A stretch of 44,941 bases of DNA from NCBI GenBank assembly GCA_902773165.1, contig CACYDO010000120.1, positions 1 through 44,941 of the forward strand, in the 5' to 3' direction. This stretch comes from an uncultured Ruminococcus sp. GTDB lineage: Bacteria; Bacillota; Clostridia; Oscillospirales; Acutalibacteraceae. A program made the translations under genes and the position numbers. The notes beneath the pieces are model-generated. The model did not search any database and was not told where the DNA came from. It saw only the letters and a program-made list of their open reading frames with translations. Of the stretch, positions 16,697 through 24,188 are shown in pieces; position 1 is the first letter of the stretch; each line of letters starts with the position of its first letter.

Positions 16697-17419
16697 TTAA
16701 GAATTCTCTCCCTTCGGAGTTTTCTTTTTAAGCGTGAGCTTTTTTTCCTCGCCGTGAATAAGCCTTACAATATTTGCGTGATGCTTCGCGATAACAGAAC
16801 CGCAGATGACAAACGTCATTATCGTTACCGTTACAACGTACTCAAACGGAACCTTGCCTGCTGTTTTGTAATTGTAAAAATAAGTGACGAAAAATGTGGA
16901 AATAATAATTACAACACCCGATACGATCGAGCTTATTGACACGATCTTCGTGCACAAGAACATCACAAGAAACGTTGCTACCGCGATGCCGAAAATGATC
17001 GGATTGATAACTGCAAGCAACGCTGCTACCGTAACGACGCCCTTGCCGCCCTTAAAGCCAAAGTAAACAGGGAAGATGTGACCTAAAAAGCAGCACATTC
17101 CTGCAAGATATTTTCCGTAGCCGATCAGTTCAGCCTGTTCCAGAGTCGTATTCATCGTGCTGAAAAGCAGACCGCCTATGACTACAGCGATAACGCATTT
17201 TAAAAAATCGCCGATAAACGTTATGATTCCGGCAGTCGTTCCGACTGAACGCATTACGTTTGTAAATCCGCCGTTTCCGCTGCCCATCGTGCGGATATCC
17301 TTTCCTGTAAAAGCCTTAGTTACAATAATCGCGATATTAAGACTTCCCAGCAGATAGGCAATGACCATGACAACCGCCATTTTGACGATATTCATCGGAT
17401 CGGTAAATAAGCTTAGCAT
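16697..17419 (-). CDS. plsY: Acyl-phosphate:glycerol-3-phosphate acyltransferase PlsY
   Basis: A 240-residue multi-pass membrane enzyme that puts the first acyl chain on glycerol-3-phosphate. At least five membrane helices are seen. Motif 1 reads GSGNGGFTNVMR (46-57), where most PlsY have GSGNPGATN; the Gly and Phe in place of Pro-Gly-Ala are unusual but the GSGN and TN residues remain. Motif 2 (GHIFPVYFGFKGGKGV) is intact. The Lys-rich C-terminus (LTLKKKTPKG) is cytoplasmic. It sits 35 bases after der and touches the next gene. plsX is not in the window. Confidence 0.9.
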   Translation of the reverse strand: MLSLFTDPMNIVKMAVVMVIAYLLGSLNIAIIVTKAFTGKDIRTMGSGNGGFTNVMRSVGTTAGIITFIGDFLKCVIAVVIGGLLFSTMNTTLEQAELIGYGKYLAGMCCFLGHIFPVYFGFKGGKGVVTVAALLAVINPIIFGIAVATFLVMFLCTKIVSISSIVSGVVIIISTFFVTYFYNYKTAGKVPFEYVVTVTIMTFVICGSVIAKHHANIVRLIHGEEKKLTLKKKTPKGENS

Positions 17420-17454
17420 AGCTGTTTTTCCTTTCTTGACAGCTGCGGTTGCAG

Positions 17455-18783
17455 CTATTTATTTTTCTCTCCGCGTTCACGAACGACGAAATGTATCGGC
17501 GTTCCGGTCAGACCAAAGCTGTCGCGAATTCTGTTTTCGAGGTAACGCTTGTAGGAAAAGTGGAAGAGATCTGAACTGTTTACGAAGCATACGAACGTAG
17601 GCGGTTTTACGGAAGCCTGCGTCATGTAGAATATCTTTAAGCGTCTGCCCTTGTCGGTCGGCGGCTGGACGCGCGCCGTAGCCTCGGCGAGAATATCGTT
17701 GAGAACGCCTGTCTTTATCCGCATCGTGCAGGAAGCCGCAACGGATTTGATAAGCTCGAAAAGCTTGTCTACGCGCTGACCCGTTTTTGCCGATATGAAT
17801 ATGATAGGCGCATACGACATGAACGAAAAGTCTATTTCAAGCTTCTTGCGCATCTGATCCATAGTTTTGCCGTCTTTCTCAACGGCGTCCCATTTGTTCA
17901 CGGCAATAATGCAGCCCTTGCCGGCTTCGTGCGCAAGACCTGCGACCTTTGAATCCTGCTCGGTAAAGCCTTCTGTTGCGTCAATCATTATTACGCAGAC
18001 GTCGCTGCGTTCGATCGCCATTTTTGCGCGAAGAATGCTGTATTTCTCGATATTGTCGTCAACGCGGCTTTTTCTGCGCAGACCGGCAGTATCGGTAAAA
18101 TTAAATTTTCCGTGTTTGTTTTCTATCAGCGTATCAATCGTGTCACGCGTTGTGCCTGCAATGTCGGAAACAATACAGCGGTCGGAGCCTGCAATATAGT
18201 TTACTAAGGACGATTTGCCGGCGTTCGGCTTTCCGATAACGGCAACGGAAATTGTATCGGAATCCTCCTCTTCCTCTTCGTCGGGCGGAAAATATTCAAA
18301 AACCGCGTCGAGAAGATCTCCCGTTCCGTGACCGTGTACACTTGATACTGCGATCGGATCGCCCAGACCGAGATTATAAAATTCGTAGAATTCAGGCTCG
18401 GGCTCGCCGATGGAATCGCATTTATTAACGCAAAGAACAACTGGTCTGCCGCTCTTTTGCAGCATTGAAGCGACCTCGGAATCAGTCGCGATAAGCCCGG
18501 CTTTTTGATCGACTACAAAAATAATAACGTCTGCCGCTTCGATAGCGACCTCCGCCTGACGGCGCATTTGAGATAAAATTATATCGTCGGAATCAGGCTC
18601 GATTCCGCCCGTGTCGATAAGAGTAAATTTTCTGTTTCGCCATTCGCATTCGCCGTATAAGCGGTCGCGCGTAACGCCCGGAGTATCGTCTACAATAGAC
18701 AGGCGCTGACCAATCAGCTTGTTAAAAAGCGTAGACTTACCGACATTAGGTCTTCCGACGATAGCAGCGATCGGTTTTGACAT
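17455..18783 (-). CDS. der: Ribosome-assembly GTPase Der (EngA)
   Basis: A 442-residue protein with two tandem GTPase domains and a C-terminal KH-like domain, needed for 50S subunit assembly. First G domain: GRPNVGKS at 10-17, DTGG at 58-61, NKCD at 120-123. An acidic linker (DEEEEEDSD, about 168-176) follows. Second G domain: GKPNAGKS from 184, DTAG and NKWD. The KH end contains FVNSSDLFHFSYKRYLENRIR. AAGGGGG precedes the start on the minus strand. der-plsY is a common pair in Firmicutes. Confidence 0.96.
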   Translation of the reverse strand: MSKPIAAIVGRPNVGKSTLFNKLIGQRLSIVDDTPGVTRDRLYGECEWRNRKFTLIDTGGIEPDSDDIILSQMRRQAEVAIEAADVIIFVVDQKAGLIATDSEVASMLQKSGRPVVLCVNKCDSIGEPEPEFYEFYNLGLGDPIAVSSVHGHGTGDLLDAVFEYFPPDEEEEEDSDTISVAVIGKPNAGKSSLVNYIAGSDRCIVSDIAGTTRDTIDTLIENKHGKFNFTDTAGLRRKSRVDDNIEKYSILRAKMAIERSDVCVIMIDATEGFTEQDSKVAGLAHEAGKGCIIAVNKWDAVEKDGKTMDQMRKKLEIDFSFMSYAPIIFISAKTGQRVDKLFELIKSVAASCTMRIKTGVLNDILAEATARVQPPTDKGRRLKIFYMTQASVKPPTFVCFVNSSDLFHFSYKRYLENRIRDSFGLTGTPIHFVVRERGEKNK

Positions 18784-18891
18784 TCGAATTTCCCCCTTCT
18801 GTATGTAGTTAATTATTGCCGAAAAGTTCTCACATACTCCATATTATTACTGTGTGAAGCAAAGAATAATGAATAAAATGTTTACAATCAG

Positions 18892-18926
18892 AAAAAAAGA
18901 AGGGAGGAACGTTCCTCCCTTACTTT
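18892..18926 (-). terminator. rpmF terminator
   Basis: A perfect 11-bp palindrome AAGGGAGGAAC/GTTCCTCCCTT (18900-18921) is followed on the minus strand by CTTTTTTTC. It separates rpmF from der. Confidence 0.85.
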
Positions 18927-18941
18927 AAGAAAAGGATCCGA

Positions 18942-19127
18942 TCAATCCTCTGTCTTAACGATAACTTCTCTGCCGTTGTAGTAGCCGCATTCACCGCAAA
19001 CTCTGTGGGGAGCTTTGTACTCGCCGCAGTTGGGGCATATGGAGAGAGCCGGAGCCTTAAGCTTCCAAACGTTGCTTCTTCTTGTATTCTTTCTTGCGTG
19101 TGATGATTTTCTCTTAGGTACTGCCAT
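18942..19127 (-). CDS. rpmF: Ribosomal protein bL32
   Basis: A 61-residue large-subunit protein. It starts MAVPKRKSSHARKNTRRSN, the invariant bL32 N-terminus. Four zinc cysteines are kept (CPNCGEYK and CGECG), so this is the zinc-binding (C+) form. It lies downstream of the DUF177 gene, the usual bacterial order, with a terminator after it. Confidence 0.97.
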   Translation of the reverse strand: MAVPKRKSSHARKNTRRSNVWKLKAPALSICPNCGEYKAPHRVCGECGYYNGREVIVKTED

Positions 19128-19173
19128 TTTAAGTTCCTCCTTATAGTTGTGTGCGCCTGAAAGGCGTTATGCT

Positions 19174-19668
19174 TTAGTCCAATAAGCTTTTCAGAACCTC
19201 AAGACGAGGATCTGTTTCGCGCAGATCGCAGCCGCATTCTCCTGTATTCAGGTTTTTGCCGCATTTCGGGCAAAGGCCCTTGCAGTCTTCTTTGCAAAGA
19301 TGTTTTGCAGGAAGCTCCAACAGAATATCGGCAGTGACTGCCGCGTCCAATTCAATGACAAAATCGGGGGCTTCTATGTAATCGCTTTCGTTTTCACCAA
19401 CGAGCGACTGAACAACAGTGTGATTAAAGCTGCTGACAAACGGGGTTATGGTTTCCTCACCGCATCTGTCGCAGGGCGCAGTGTAATCGAACTTAGCCGT
19501 AACCGCCAGATCTACGACTCCCGCACGATTTACTGCCGTTGCCGACACCTTTACCGGTGTTTTAAACGGTGTACCGCCATTGAAACTCAATTCATGCAGA
19601 TCCAGATCATACTCGGCATTCCGAACCTCATCTTCTTTAAGGAAGACCTTCTTCAAATCCCAAAGCAT
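19174..19668 (-). CDS. DUF177/YceD family protein
   Basis: A 164-residue protein of the YceD (DUF177) family, which is linked to 23S rRNA accumulation and is almost always paired with rpmF. Seen are the CDRCGEE zinc-like pair in the middle and the closing cluster CKEDCKGLCPKCGKNLN...CGC, with DPRLEVLKSLL at the end, all typical. Its own strong promoter lies upstream. rpmF follows 46 bases later on the same transcript. Confidence 0.88.
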   Translation of the reverse strand: MLWDLKKVFLKEDEVRNAEYDLDLHELSFNGGTPFKTPVKVSATAVNRAGVVDLAVTAKFDYTAPCDRCGEETITPFVSSFNHTVVQSLVGENESDYIEAPDFVIELDAAVTADILLELPAKHLCKEDCKGLCPKCGKNLNTGECGCDLRETDPRLEVLKSLLD

Positions 19669-19724
19669 AGCTACACCTCAATAAACACACTTGTATCCCG
19701 ATCTTATCTGAAATACCGCATTTT

Positions 19725-19753
19725 ATTATACAGGATTTTCAAACCCTTGTCAA
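19725..19753 (-). promoter_or_regulatory. Promoter of DUF177-rpmF
   Basis: On the minus strand a perfect TTGACA (19753-19748), a 17-bp spacer and a perfect TATAAT (19730-19725). This is the best consensus promoter in the window, as expected for a ribosomal protein operon. Confidence 0.9.
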
Positions 19754-19884
19754 TAACAAAATAGAAAGAAAACAGGATTTTTTGTTAGGTATTTTTTGTT
19801 TGTGTTTACGTGTTATTAAATTCTGGAAGGCAGTTTGCGGTGTGGATACAAATGATCTCTTCACACTGAAGTAAGAGCGTAATT

Positions 19885-20056
19885 ATCAGAGGCAACAAGC
19901 CGCCGAAAATGCCTGTCAGCTGAATTTATGTATGTGTAAAATAATAGTAGGCAACAAGCCGCCGGCGCGGAGACCAGCTGATTTTTCACAATAAAGTCTG
20001 GCGGAACCGTCAGCGGCGACAAGCCGCCGGAACTTCCTCCGGGCGCTTGCACGGAA
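19885..20056 (+). repeat. Dispersed hairpin repeat, copy C, with decayed modules upstream
   Basis: The full copy spans about 19960-20056: GGCGCGGAGACCAGCTG (19964-19980), AATAAAGT...GGAAC, then GCGGCG-ACA-AGCCGC. A second GGAAC module follows with CCGGGC-GCTT-GCACGG (one mismatch). Upstream, two remnants GGCAACAAGCCGCC (about 19891 and 19950) look like broken hairpin modules. It ends about 12 bases before the nuclease gene's -35 box. Confidence 0.8.
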
Positions 20057-20068
20057 TTTATGTTTAAA

Positions 20069-20097
20069 TTGACAGAATAGCGTAGGTGTGATACAAT
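20069..20097 (+). promoter_or_regulatory. Promoter of the PD-(D/E)XK gene
   Basis: TTGACA (20069-20074), 17 bp, TACAAT (20092-20097), with TG upstream of the -10. The leader is very short, which favours the GTG at 20121 as start over the GTG at 20109. Confidence 0.85.
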
Positions 20098-20120
20098 AAC
20101 AATATAAGGTGGTGAGCGGA

Positions 20121-20963
20121 GTGAAACGGCTTGATATTGAGTTGGTCAGAAAAATTTTTCGAAGCATGACGCTGATGGACGATCTGTTTATGTCGTTATT
20201 TTTCAATGACCAGCCTGCGTGTGTTGAGGACGTGCTTGACGCAGTGCTGCCGTTTCATGTAACAGTCCAAAGTGCGAAGACTCAACAGGAGTATAGTAAT
20301 TTGTACGGTCGTTCTGTGCGGTTTGATATTATAGCAAAGGATAATAACGGCAAGGTGTATAATATCGAGATCCAAAGGCTTAAAAAGGGTGCTTCACCTC
20401 AGCGTGCAAGATATCATTCGAGTATTTTGGATACTGCTATGCTGCAAAAGGGCGATGATTTTACCAAACTCCGCGAGTCGTATGTGATATTTATAACCGA
20501 AACAGATATTTTTGGCGATGATCTTCCGCTGTATCACATTGAAAGAATGATATCGGAAACAGGAAAAATATTTGATGACGGCTCTCATATCCTATATCTC
20601 AATACGGCGTATAAGGGCAGCGGAAACTCAAAAGCGGAAAAGCTTATCAGCGATTTCCTTACAGTTTCTCCCGAGAATATTCAAAGTAAAAATCTTAAAA
20701 GAAGATTTTATGACCTGAAGGTGAATCCTATGAAGAAGGAGGAAGATACTATGTGTGAACTTTTAGAACAGCTTATTAAATCTGAAAGAGATGAGAGTGC
20801 TGCGGAAGGCCGTGCAGAAGGCCGCGCGGCAGGCAAAGAAGAATCATCAAATGAGATCGCAAGAGAAATGCTCCTTTCAGGAGAAGTGCCGGTCGAAAAA
20901 ATAGCAAGATTTTGCCGCCTGACTATAGAGCAGGTGCTTGCCATAAAAAAGAGTATTGCGTAA
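20121..20963 (+). CDS. Rpn/PDDEXK_2 family nuclease (putative transposase)
   Basis: A 280-residue PD-(D/E)XK protein of the family annotated as Rpn or PDDEXK_2 transposase. I chose the GTG at 20121 because AAGGTGG (20107-20113) is well spaced. The N-terminus (MDDLFMSLFFND) is typical. The nuclease core shows D69 (VRFDI) and E83-x-Q85 (NIEIQ), the D...ExQ form of the active site. The C-terminal part has a charged hinge (ESAAEGRAEGRAAGKEES) and a helix bundle. Relatives promote RecA-independent recombination or DNA cleavage. The gene stands alone between two direct copies (C and D) of the hairpin repeat and has its own promoter. Confidence 0.8.
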   Translation: MKRLDIELVRKIFRSMTLMDDLFMSLFFNDQPACVEDVLDAVLPFHVTVQSAKTQQEYSNLYGRSVRFDIIAKDNNGKVYNIEIQRLKKGASPQRARYHSSILDTAMLQKGDDFTKLRESYVIFITETDIFGDDLPLYHIERMISETGKIFDDGSHILYLNTAYKGSGNSKAEKLISDFLTVSPENIQSKNLKRRFYDLKVNPMKKEEDTMCELLEQLIKSERDESAAEGRAEGRAAGKEESSNEIAREMLLSGEVPVEKIARFCRLTIEQVLAIKKSIA

Positions 20964-20966
20964 AAT
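20938..20966 (+). promoter_or_regulatory. Candidate promoter for the queuosine operon
   Basis: TTGCCA (20938-20943), 17 bp, TAAAAT (20961-20966), inside the end of the nuclease gene. Used, it would place repeat copy D and the riboswitch-like leader in the transcribed leader of queD. Confidence 0.5.
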
Positions 20967-20993
20967 GAAATTAGCGATGAGCTTTTTCAATAA

Positions 20994-21067
20994 CCGGCGG
21001 CGCGCAGACCAATTAACCGTCATGCATAAGTCCGGCGGAACCGCCCGTCGGCGCCTGCCGACCCGAC
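20994..21067 (+). repeat. Dispersed hairpin repeat, copy D
   Basis: The 5' block reads GGCGGCGCGCAGACCAATTAA (20996-21016, quoted in part). A GTCATGCATAAGTCCGGCGGAAC-type core is followed by five bases and the hairpin GTCGGC-GCCT-GCCGAC (21047-21062), then CCGAC. It lies directly after the nuclease gene and runs into the queD leader. Confidence 0.85.
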
Positions 21068-21107
21068 AGTTCGTTTGCACCATCCTGTCGTTAAACAAAA
21101 CTACGGG
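21064..21107 (+). promoter_or_regulatory. preQ1 riboswitch-like aptamer (class I-like)
   Basis: Stem CGACAG (21064-21069) pairs with CTGTCG (21085-21090). The loop contains TTCGT and GCACC, and the A-rich 3' tail TTAAACAAAACTACGGG follows. The tail's ACG(GG) can pair with loop (TT)CGT as a pseudoknot. These are the layout features of preQ1-I RNAs, and the position upstream of queDECF fits. The loop (15 bases) is longer than in the B. subtilis example, so class assignment is tentative. Confidence 0.55.
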
Positions 21108-21145
21108 CATTGTTGATTATTTTCAATAGTGAATGTAATTACGGT

Positions 21146-21175
21146 GGTGCGGCTTTTTTAGCCGCACCTTTTTTA
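21146..21175 (+). terminator. Leader terminator before queD
   Basis: GGTGCGGCT (21146-21154) pairs perfectly with AGCCGCACC (21160-21168), then TTTTTT. It ends directly before the queD ribosome site (AGGAGTG), so it must be regulated. GGTGC of its 5' arm can instead pair with GCACC of the aptamer loop (21077-21081), a possible antiterminator. Confidence 0.85.
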
Positions 21176-21189
21176 GGAGTGAAATAGAA

Positions 21190-21609
21190 ATGTATACTTT
21201 AGAAACAAGTGCGGCTTTTGACAGCGCACATTTTCTCAGCGGATATAACGGTAAATGCGCTAATATTCACGGTCATCGGTGGGTAATACGCGTTGAGGTG
21301 TCAGCGCAGAATGTTCAGCAGGACGGTGAAAAACGCGGTATGCTTGTGGACTTTGGTGATCTGAAAAAAATCGTCCGTGATATTGCCGATAGTTACGACC
21401 ATGCTCTCCTGTATGAAAAAGGTACGCTTAAGCCTAAAACGTATGAGGCGCTGTGTGAGGAAAATTTTAAACTTATCGCCCTCGATTATCGCCCTACTGC
21501 CGAGAATTTTGCAAAGGCGTTTTTCTGTATTTTTCAAGATAAAGGTCTTCCCGTTTCTAAGGTCACTGTGTTTGAAACACCCGATAACTGCGCTTCTTAT
21601 TCGGAATAA
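21190..21609 (+). CDS. queD: 6-carboxy-5,6,7,8-tetrahydropterin synthase QueD
   Basis: A 139-residue enzyme converting dihydroneopterin triphosphate to 6-carboxytetrahydropterin in the preQ0 pathway. Zinc ligands H14, H27 and H29 (IHGH) and catalytic C23 (GKCANIHGH) are present, with the D70-H71 pair and E129 (FETPDN) completing the site. It is the first gene of queD-queE-folE-queC-queF and follows the regulated terminator; AGGAGTG at 21175-21181 is its ribosome site. Confidence 0.93.
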   Translation: MYTLETSAAFDSAHFLSGYNGKCANIHGHRWVIRVEVSAQNVQQDGEKRGMLVDFGDLKKIVRDIADSYDHALLYEKGTLKPKTYEALCEENFKLIALDYRPTAENFAKAFFCIFQDKGLPVSKVTVFETPDNCASYSE

Positions 21610-21629
21610 GCTGTATAGAGGTGAATTAT

Positions 21630-22283
21630 ATGAAATATCCCATAGTTGAAACATTTTTAAGCATTAACGGCGAGGGAAGGCGCGCCGGAGAGCTTGCTTT
21701 TTTTATCAGATTAAAGGGCTGCAATCTGCGCTGCCCGTACTGCGATACAAAATGGGCGTATCTTGATGACGCGGAATGTAATTATCTCAGTGCAGAAGAG
21801 CTTTGCAGTGCTGCCGACGGCGTTGTAAACGTCACGATAACGGGCGGCGAGCCTATGCAGTACGATCTCAGCGAATTAACCGATGCGCTTATTGAAAACA
21901 ATCACCGCGTTGAGATCGAAACTAATGGCAGCATTCCTATTTACGAGCTTTCAAAAAGAAAGCTCCGTCCGTCCTTTACTCTCGACTATAAGCTTCCGTC
22001 AAGCTTGATGGAAGACAAGATGGATACGGATAATTATAATTATTTAAATGAAAATGATACTGTGAAATTCGTTGTCGGCGATTTTGCCGATCTTGAAAGA
22101 GCGCGTGAAATTATAATGCAGTTCGATCTTTCCAGTCGCTGTGGTGTGTTTCTCAGCCCGGTTTTCGGCAGCATTACAGCTGCGGAGATCGTAGATTATT
22201 TAAAGGATAAGAAAATGAATAACGTCAGGGTTCAGCTCCAGCTTCATAAATATATCTGGGATCCCGAATTAAGAGGTGTGTAA
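21630..22283 (+). CDS. queE: 7-carboxy-7-deazaguanine synthase QueE
   Basis: A 217-residue radical SAM enzyme that contracts the pterin ring to 7-carboxy-7-deazaguanine. The ATG at 21630 follows AGAGGTGA; a GTG at 21621 is less likely. The N-terminal VETFLSINGEG is diagnostic. The cluster motif is CNLRCPYC (CX3CX2C), followed by the SAM GGEP (TGGEPM). LDYKLPSS is the typical downstream segment. folE starts just after its stop. Confidence 0.93.
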   Translation: MKYPIVETFLSINGEGRRAGELAFFIRLKGCNLRCPYCDTKWAYLDDAECNYLSAEELCSAADGVVNVTITGGEPMQYDLSELTDALIENNHRVEIETNGSIPIYELSKRKLRPSFTLDYKLPSSLMEDKMDTDNYNYLNENDTVKFVVGDFADLERAREIIMQFDLSSRCGVFLSPVFGSITAAEIVDYLKDKKMNNVRVQLQLHKYIWDPELRGV

Positions 22284-22284
22284 A

Positions 22285-22842
22285 ATGGATAAGGAAAAAA
22301 TTGAGTATCATATAAGAGGTCTGCTTGAAGCTATAGGCGAAGACCCCGACCGCCCCGGTCTTGTTGAAACGCCTAGACGCGTTTCTGATATGTATGAGGA
22401 AATATTCGAGGGAATCGCATATTCAAACCACGATATCGCTGAAATGTTCGGCAAAACATTCGATATGGAGTACAGCTCTCAACCGTATATCGTAATGAAG
22501 GATATTACTGTTTTCAGTTACTGCGAACACCATATGGCACTTATGTACGATATGACCGTAAACGTTGCTTATATCCCGAATGGAAAGGTGTTGGGGCTGA
22601 GCAAGATCGCCCGTATCTGCGATATGGCGGCGAAACGCTTGCAGCTTCAGGAAAAGCTCGGCAGCGATATCGCCGAGATAATCGCCGAAGCTGCCGGTAC
22701 AGACAGCGTTGGCGTTAAGATCACAGGCTCTCACAGCTGCATGACTGCGCGCGGAATACGAAATGTCAGCGCTCGTACAGTGACGAAAACGCTGATCGGC
22801 GAATTTAAAAGCAATAAAGATCTGGCTGATCTGCTGGATTGA
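22285..22842 (+). CDS. folE: GTP cyclohydrolase I (FolE, type IA)
   Basis: A 185-residue enzyme making dihydroneopterin triphosphate from GTP. Here it feeds the queuosine precursor route. Zinc and catalytic residues are clear: C80 and H83 in SYCEHH, and C152 in SHSCMTARG. EDPDRPGLVETPRR is the N-terminal signature. The ATG at 22285 overlaps nothing and has AAGAGG (22271-22276). Its place between queE and queC supports a pathway-dedicated copy. Confidence 0.95.
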   Translation: MDKEKIEYHIRGLLEAIGEDPDRPGLVETPRRVSDMYEEIFEGIAYSNHDIAEMFGKTFDMEYSSQPYIVMKDITVFSYCEHHMALMYDMTVNVAYIPNGKVLGLSKIARICDMAAKRLQLQEKLGSDIAEIIAEAAGTDSVGVKITGSHSCMTARGIRNVSARTVTKTLIGEFKSNKDLADLLD

Positions 22843-22857
22843 TCGGAGGAATACATA

Positions 22858-23562
22858 ATGAAAGCCCTGGTTCTTTTTAGCGGCGGCGTCGATTCATCGA
22901 CCTGCCTGGCTATGGCGGTAGAAAAATACGGCGCGGAAAATGTGCTTGCGCTTTCCGTGTATTACGGTCAGAAGCACATCAAGGAGCTGCTTATGGCGCG
23001 AAAGATCGTAAATCATTACGGAGTGAAATACCGTGATCTTGATATGCGTGAAATGTTCGAAAACTCGGACTGCACGCTGCTTGAAACGTCTGAGCGCGAG
23101 ATCCCTAAGGAGAGTTACGCCGAACAGCTGAAAAAAACTGACGGCAAGCCCGTTTCCACTTACGTTCCTTTCAGAAACGGACTTTTCCTTTCTGCTGCGG
23201 CAAGCGTTGCGCTGTCTAACGGCTGCGAGGTGATATATTACGGCGCTCACGGAGATGACGCTGCCGGAAATGCATACCCCGATTGTTCTACAGATTTTAA
23301 TGACGCTATCAGCCGCGCAATATACCTTGGCAGCGGCGGCGAGCTGAGAGTGGAAGCGCCGTTTGTCGGTCTGACAAAAGCGGACGTTGTGAAAAAAGGT
23401 CTGGAGCTTGGCGTTCCGTATGAACTGACCTGGAGCTGCTACGACGTTGGAGAGACTCCATGCGGAAAATGCGGAACGTGCCTCGACCGTGCGCGCGCTT
23501 TTGAGATAAACGGAGTTGAAGACCCGGCTGTTGCTTATTGGAGAGATAGAAATGAGAACTGA
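22858..23562 (+). CDS. queC: 7-cyano-7-deazaguanine synthase QueC
   Basis: A 234-residue ATP-dependent enzyme converting the carboxy-deazaguanine to preQ0. It has the PP-loop SGGVDSST (8-15), the YYGAHGDDAAGNAYPDC segment, and the C-terminal zinc site with SCYDVGETPCGKCGTC. GGAGG precedes the ATG. It overlaps queF by 11 bases. Confidence 0.95.
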   Translation: MKALVLFSGGVDSSTCLAMAVEKYGAENVLALSVYYGQKHIKELLMARKIVNHYGVKYRDLDMREMFENSDCTLLETSEREIPKESYAEQLKKTDGKPVSTYVPFRNGLFLSAAASVALSNGCEVIYYGAHGDDAAGNAYPDCSTDFNDAISRAIYLGSGGELRVEAPFVGLTKADVVKKGLELGVPYELTWSCYDVGETPCGKCGTCLDRARAFEINGVEDPAVAYWRDRNEN

Positions 23563-24040
23563 AAACGAGATAGGCAGCGTGAAAGCGCTTGGAAAAAAGA
23601 CGAATTATATTTTTGATTACGACCCCGGTTTGCTTGAATGCTTTCCCAACAAGCACCCTGATAACGATTATTTTGTGAAATTCAACTGCCCCGAATTTAC
23701 GAGCCTATGCCCGATTACGGGTCAGCCCGATTTTGCTACTGTGTATATTTCCTACGTTCCCGGCGAGAAAATGGTGGAGAGCAAGTCGCTGAAGCTGTAT
23801 CTGTTCTCGTTCCGCAATCACGGCGATTTTCACGAGGACTGCATGAATATCATCATGAAGGACCTTATTAAGCTCATGAATCCGAAGTATATTGAGGTGT
23901 GGGGCAAATTTCTGCCGCGCGGCGGTCTTTCGATCGACCCATACTGCAATTATGGTATGGCTGGCACAAAATGGGAGCAGATGGCGTGGGAACGTCTTTC
24001 TCACCACGACCTTTACCCCGAAAAGATAGATAATAGATGA
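23552..24040 (+). CDS. queF: NADPH-dependent preQ0 reductase QueF
   Basis: A 162-residue type I (unimodular) QueF reducing preQ0 to preQ1. C53 (TSLCPITGQPDF), D60 and E95 (FHEDC) match the catalytic Cys55, Asp62 and Glu97 of B. subtilis. The ATG at 23552 lies within the end of queC, after GGAGAGA. A terminator follows at once, so this closes the operon; tgt and queA are not in the window. Confidence 0.95.
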   Translation: MRTENEIGSVKALGKKTNYIFDYDPGLLECFPNKHPDNDYFVKFNCPEFTSLCPITGQPDFATVYISYVPGEKMVESKSLKLYLFSFRNHGDFHEDCMNIIMKDLIKLMNPKYIEVWGKFLPRGGLSIDPYCNYGMAGTKWEQMAWERLSHHDLYPEKIDNR

Positions 24041-24052
24041 TGTTTTGAAAAT

Positions 24053-24092
24053 ACTGTGCGGAAAATTACAAAATTTTCCCACAGTTTTTTTC
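24053..24092 (+). terminator. queuosine operon terminator
   Basis: CTGTGCGGAAAATT pairs with AATTTTCCCACAG around a 3-base loop, followed by TTTTTTT. Confidence 0.85.
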
Positions 24093-24100
24093 ATAAAGCT

Positions 24101-24129
24101 TTGACAATTTGCTGATTATAGTGTACAAT
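24101..24129 (+). promoter_or_regulatory. thrC promoter
   Basis: Perfect TTGACA (24101-24106), 17 bp, TACAAT (24124-24129). The leader is about 55 bases, too short for a T-box or a leader peptide with attenuator. Confidence 0.85.
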
Positions 24130-24188
24130 ACATTATGTGTATTCAGCGGCATTCGCTGCAAAATCTTTTTTTGAAGGGATTGTTACAA

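Noticed and set aside
24130..24188. T-box or threonine attenuator before thrC
   Set aside because: The leader is only about 55 bases and has no terminator or specifier-like structure.
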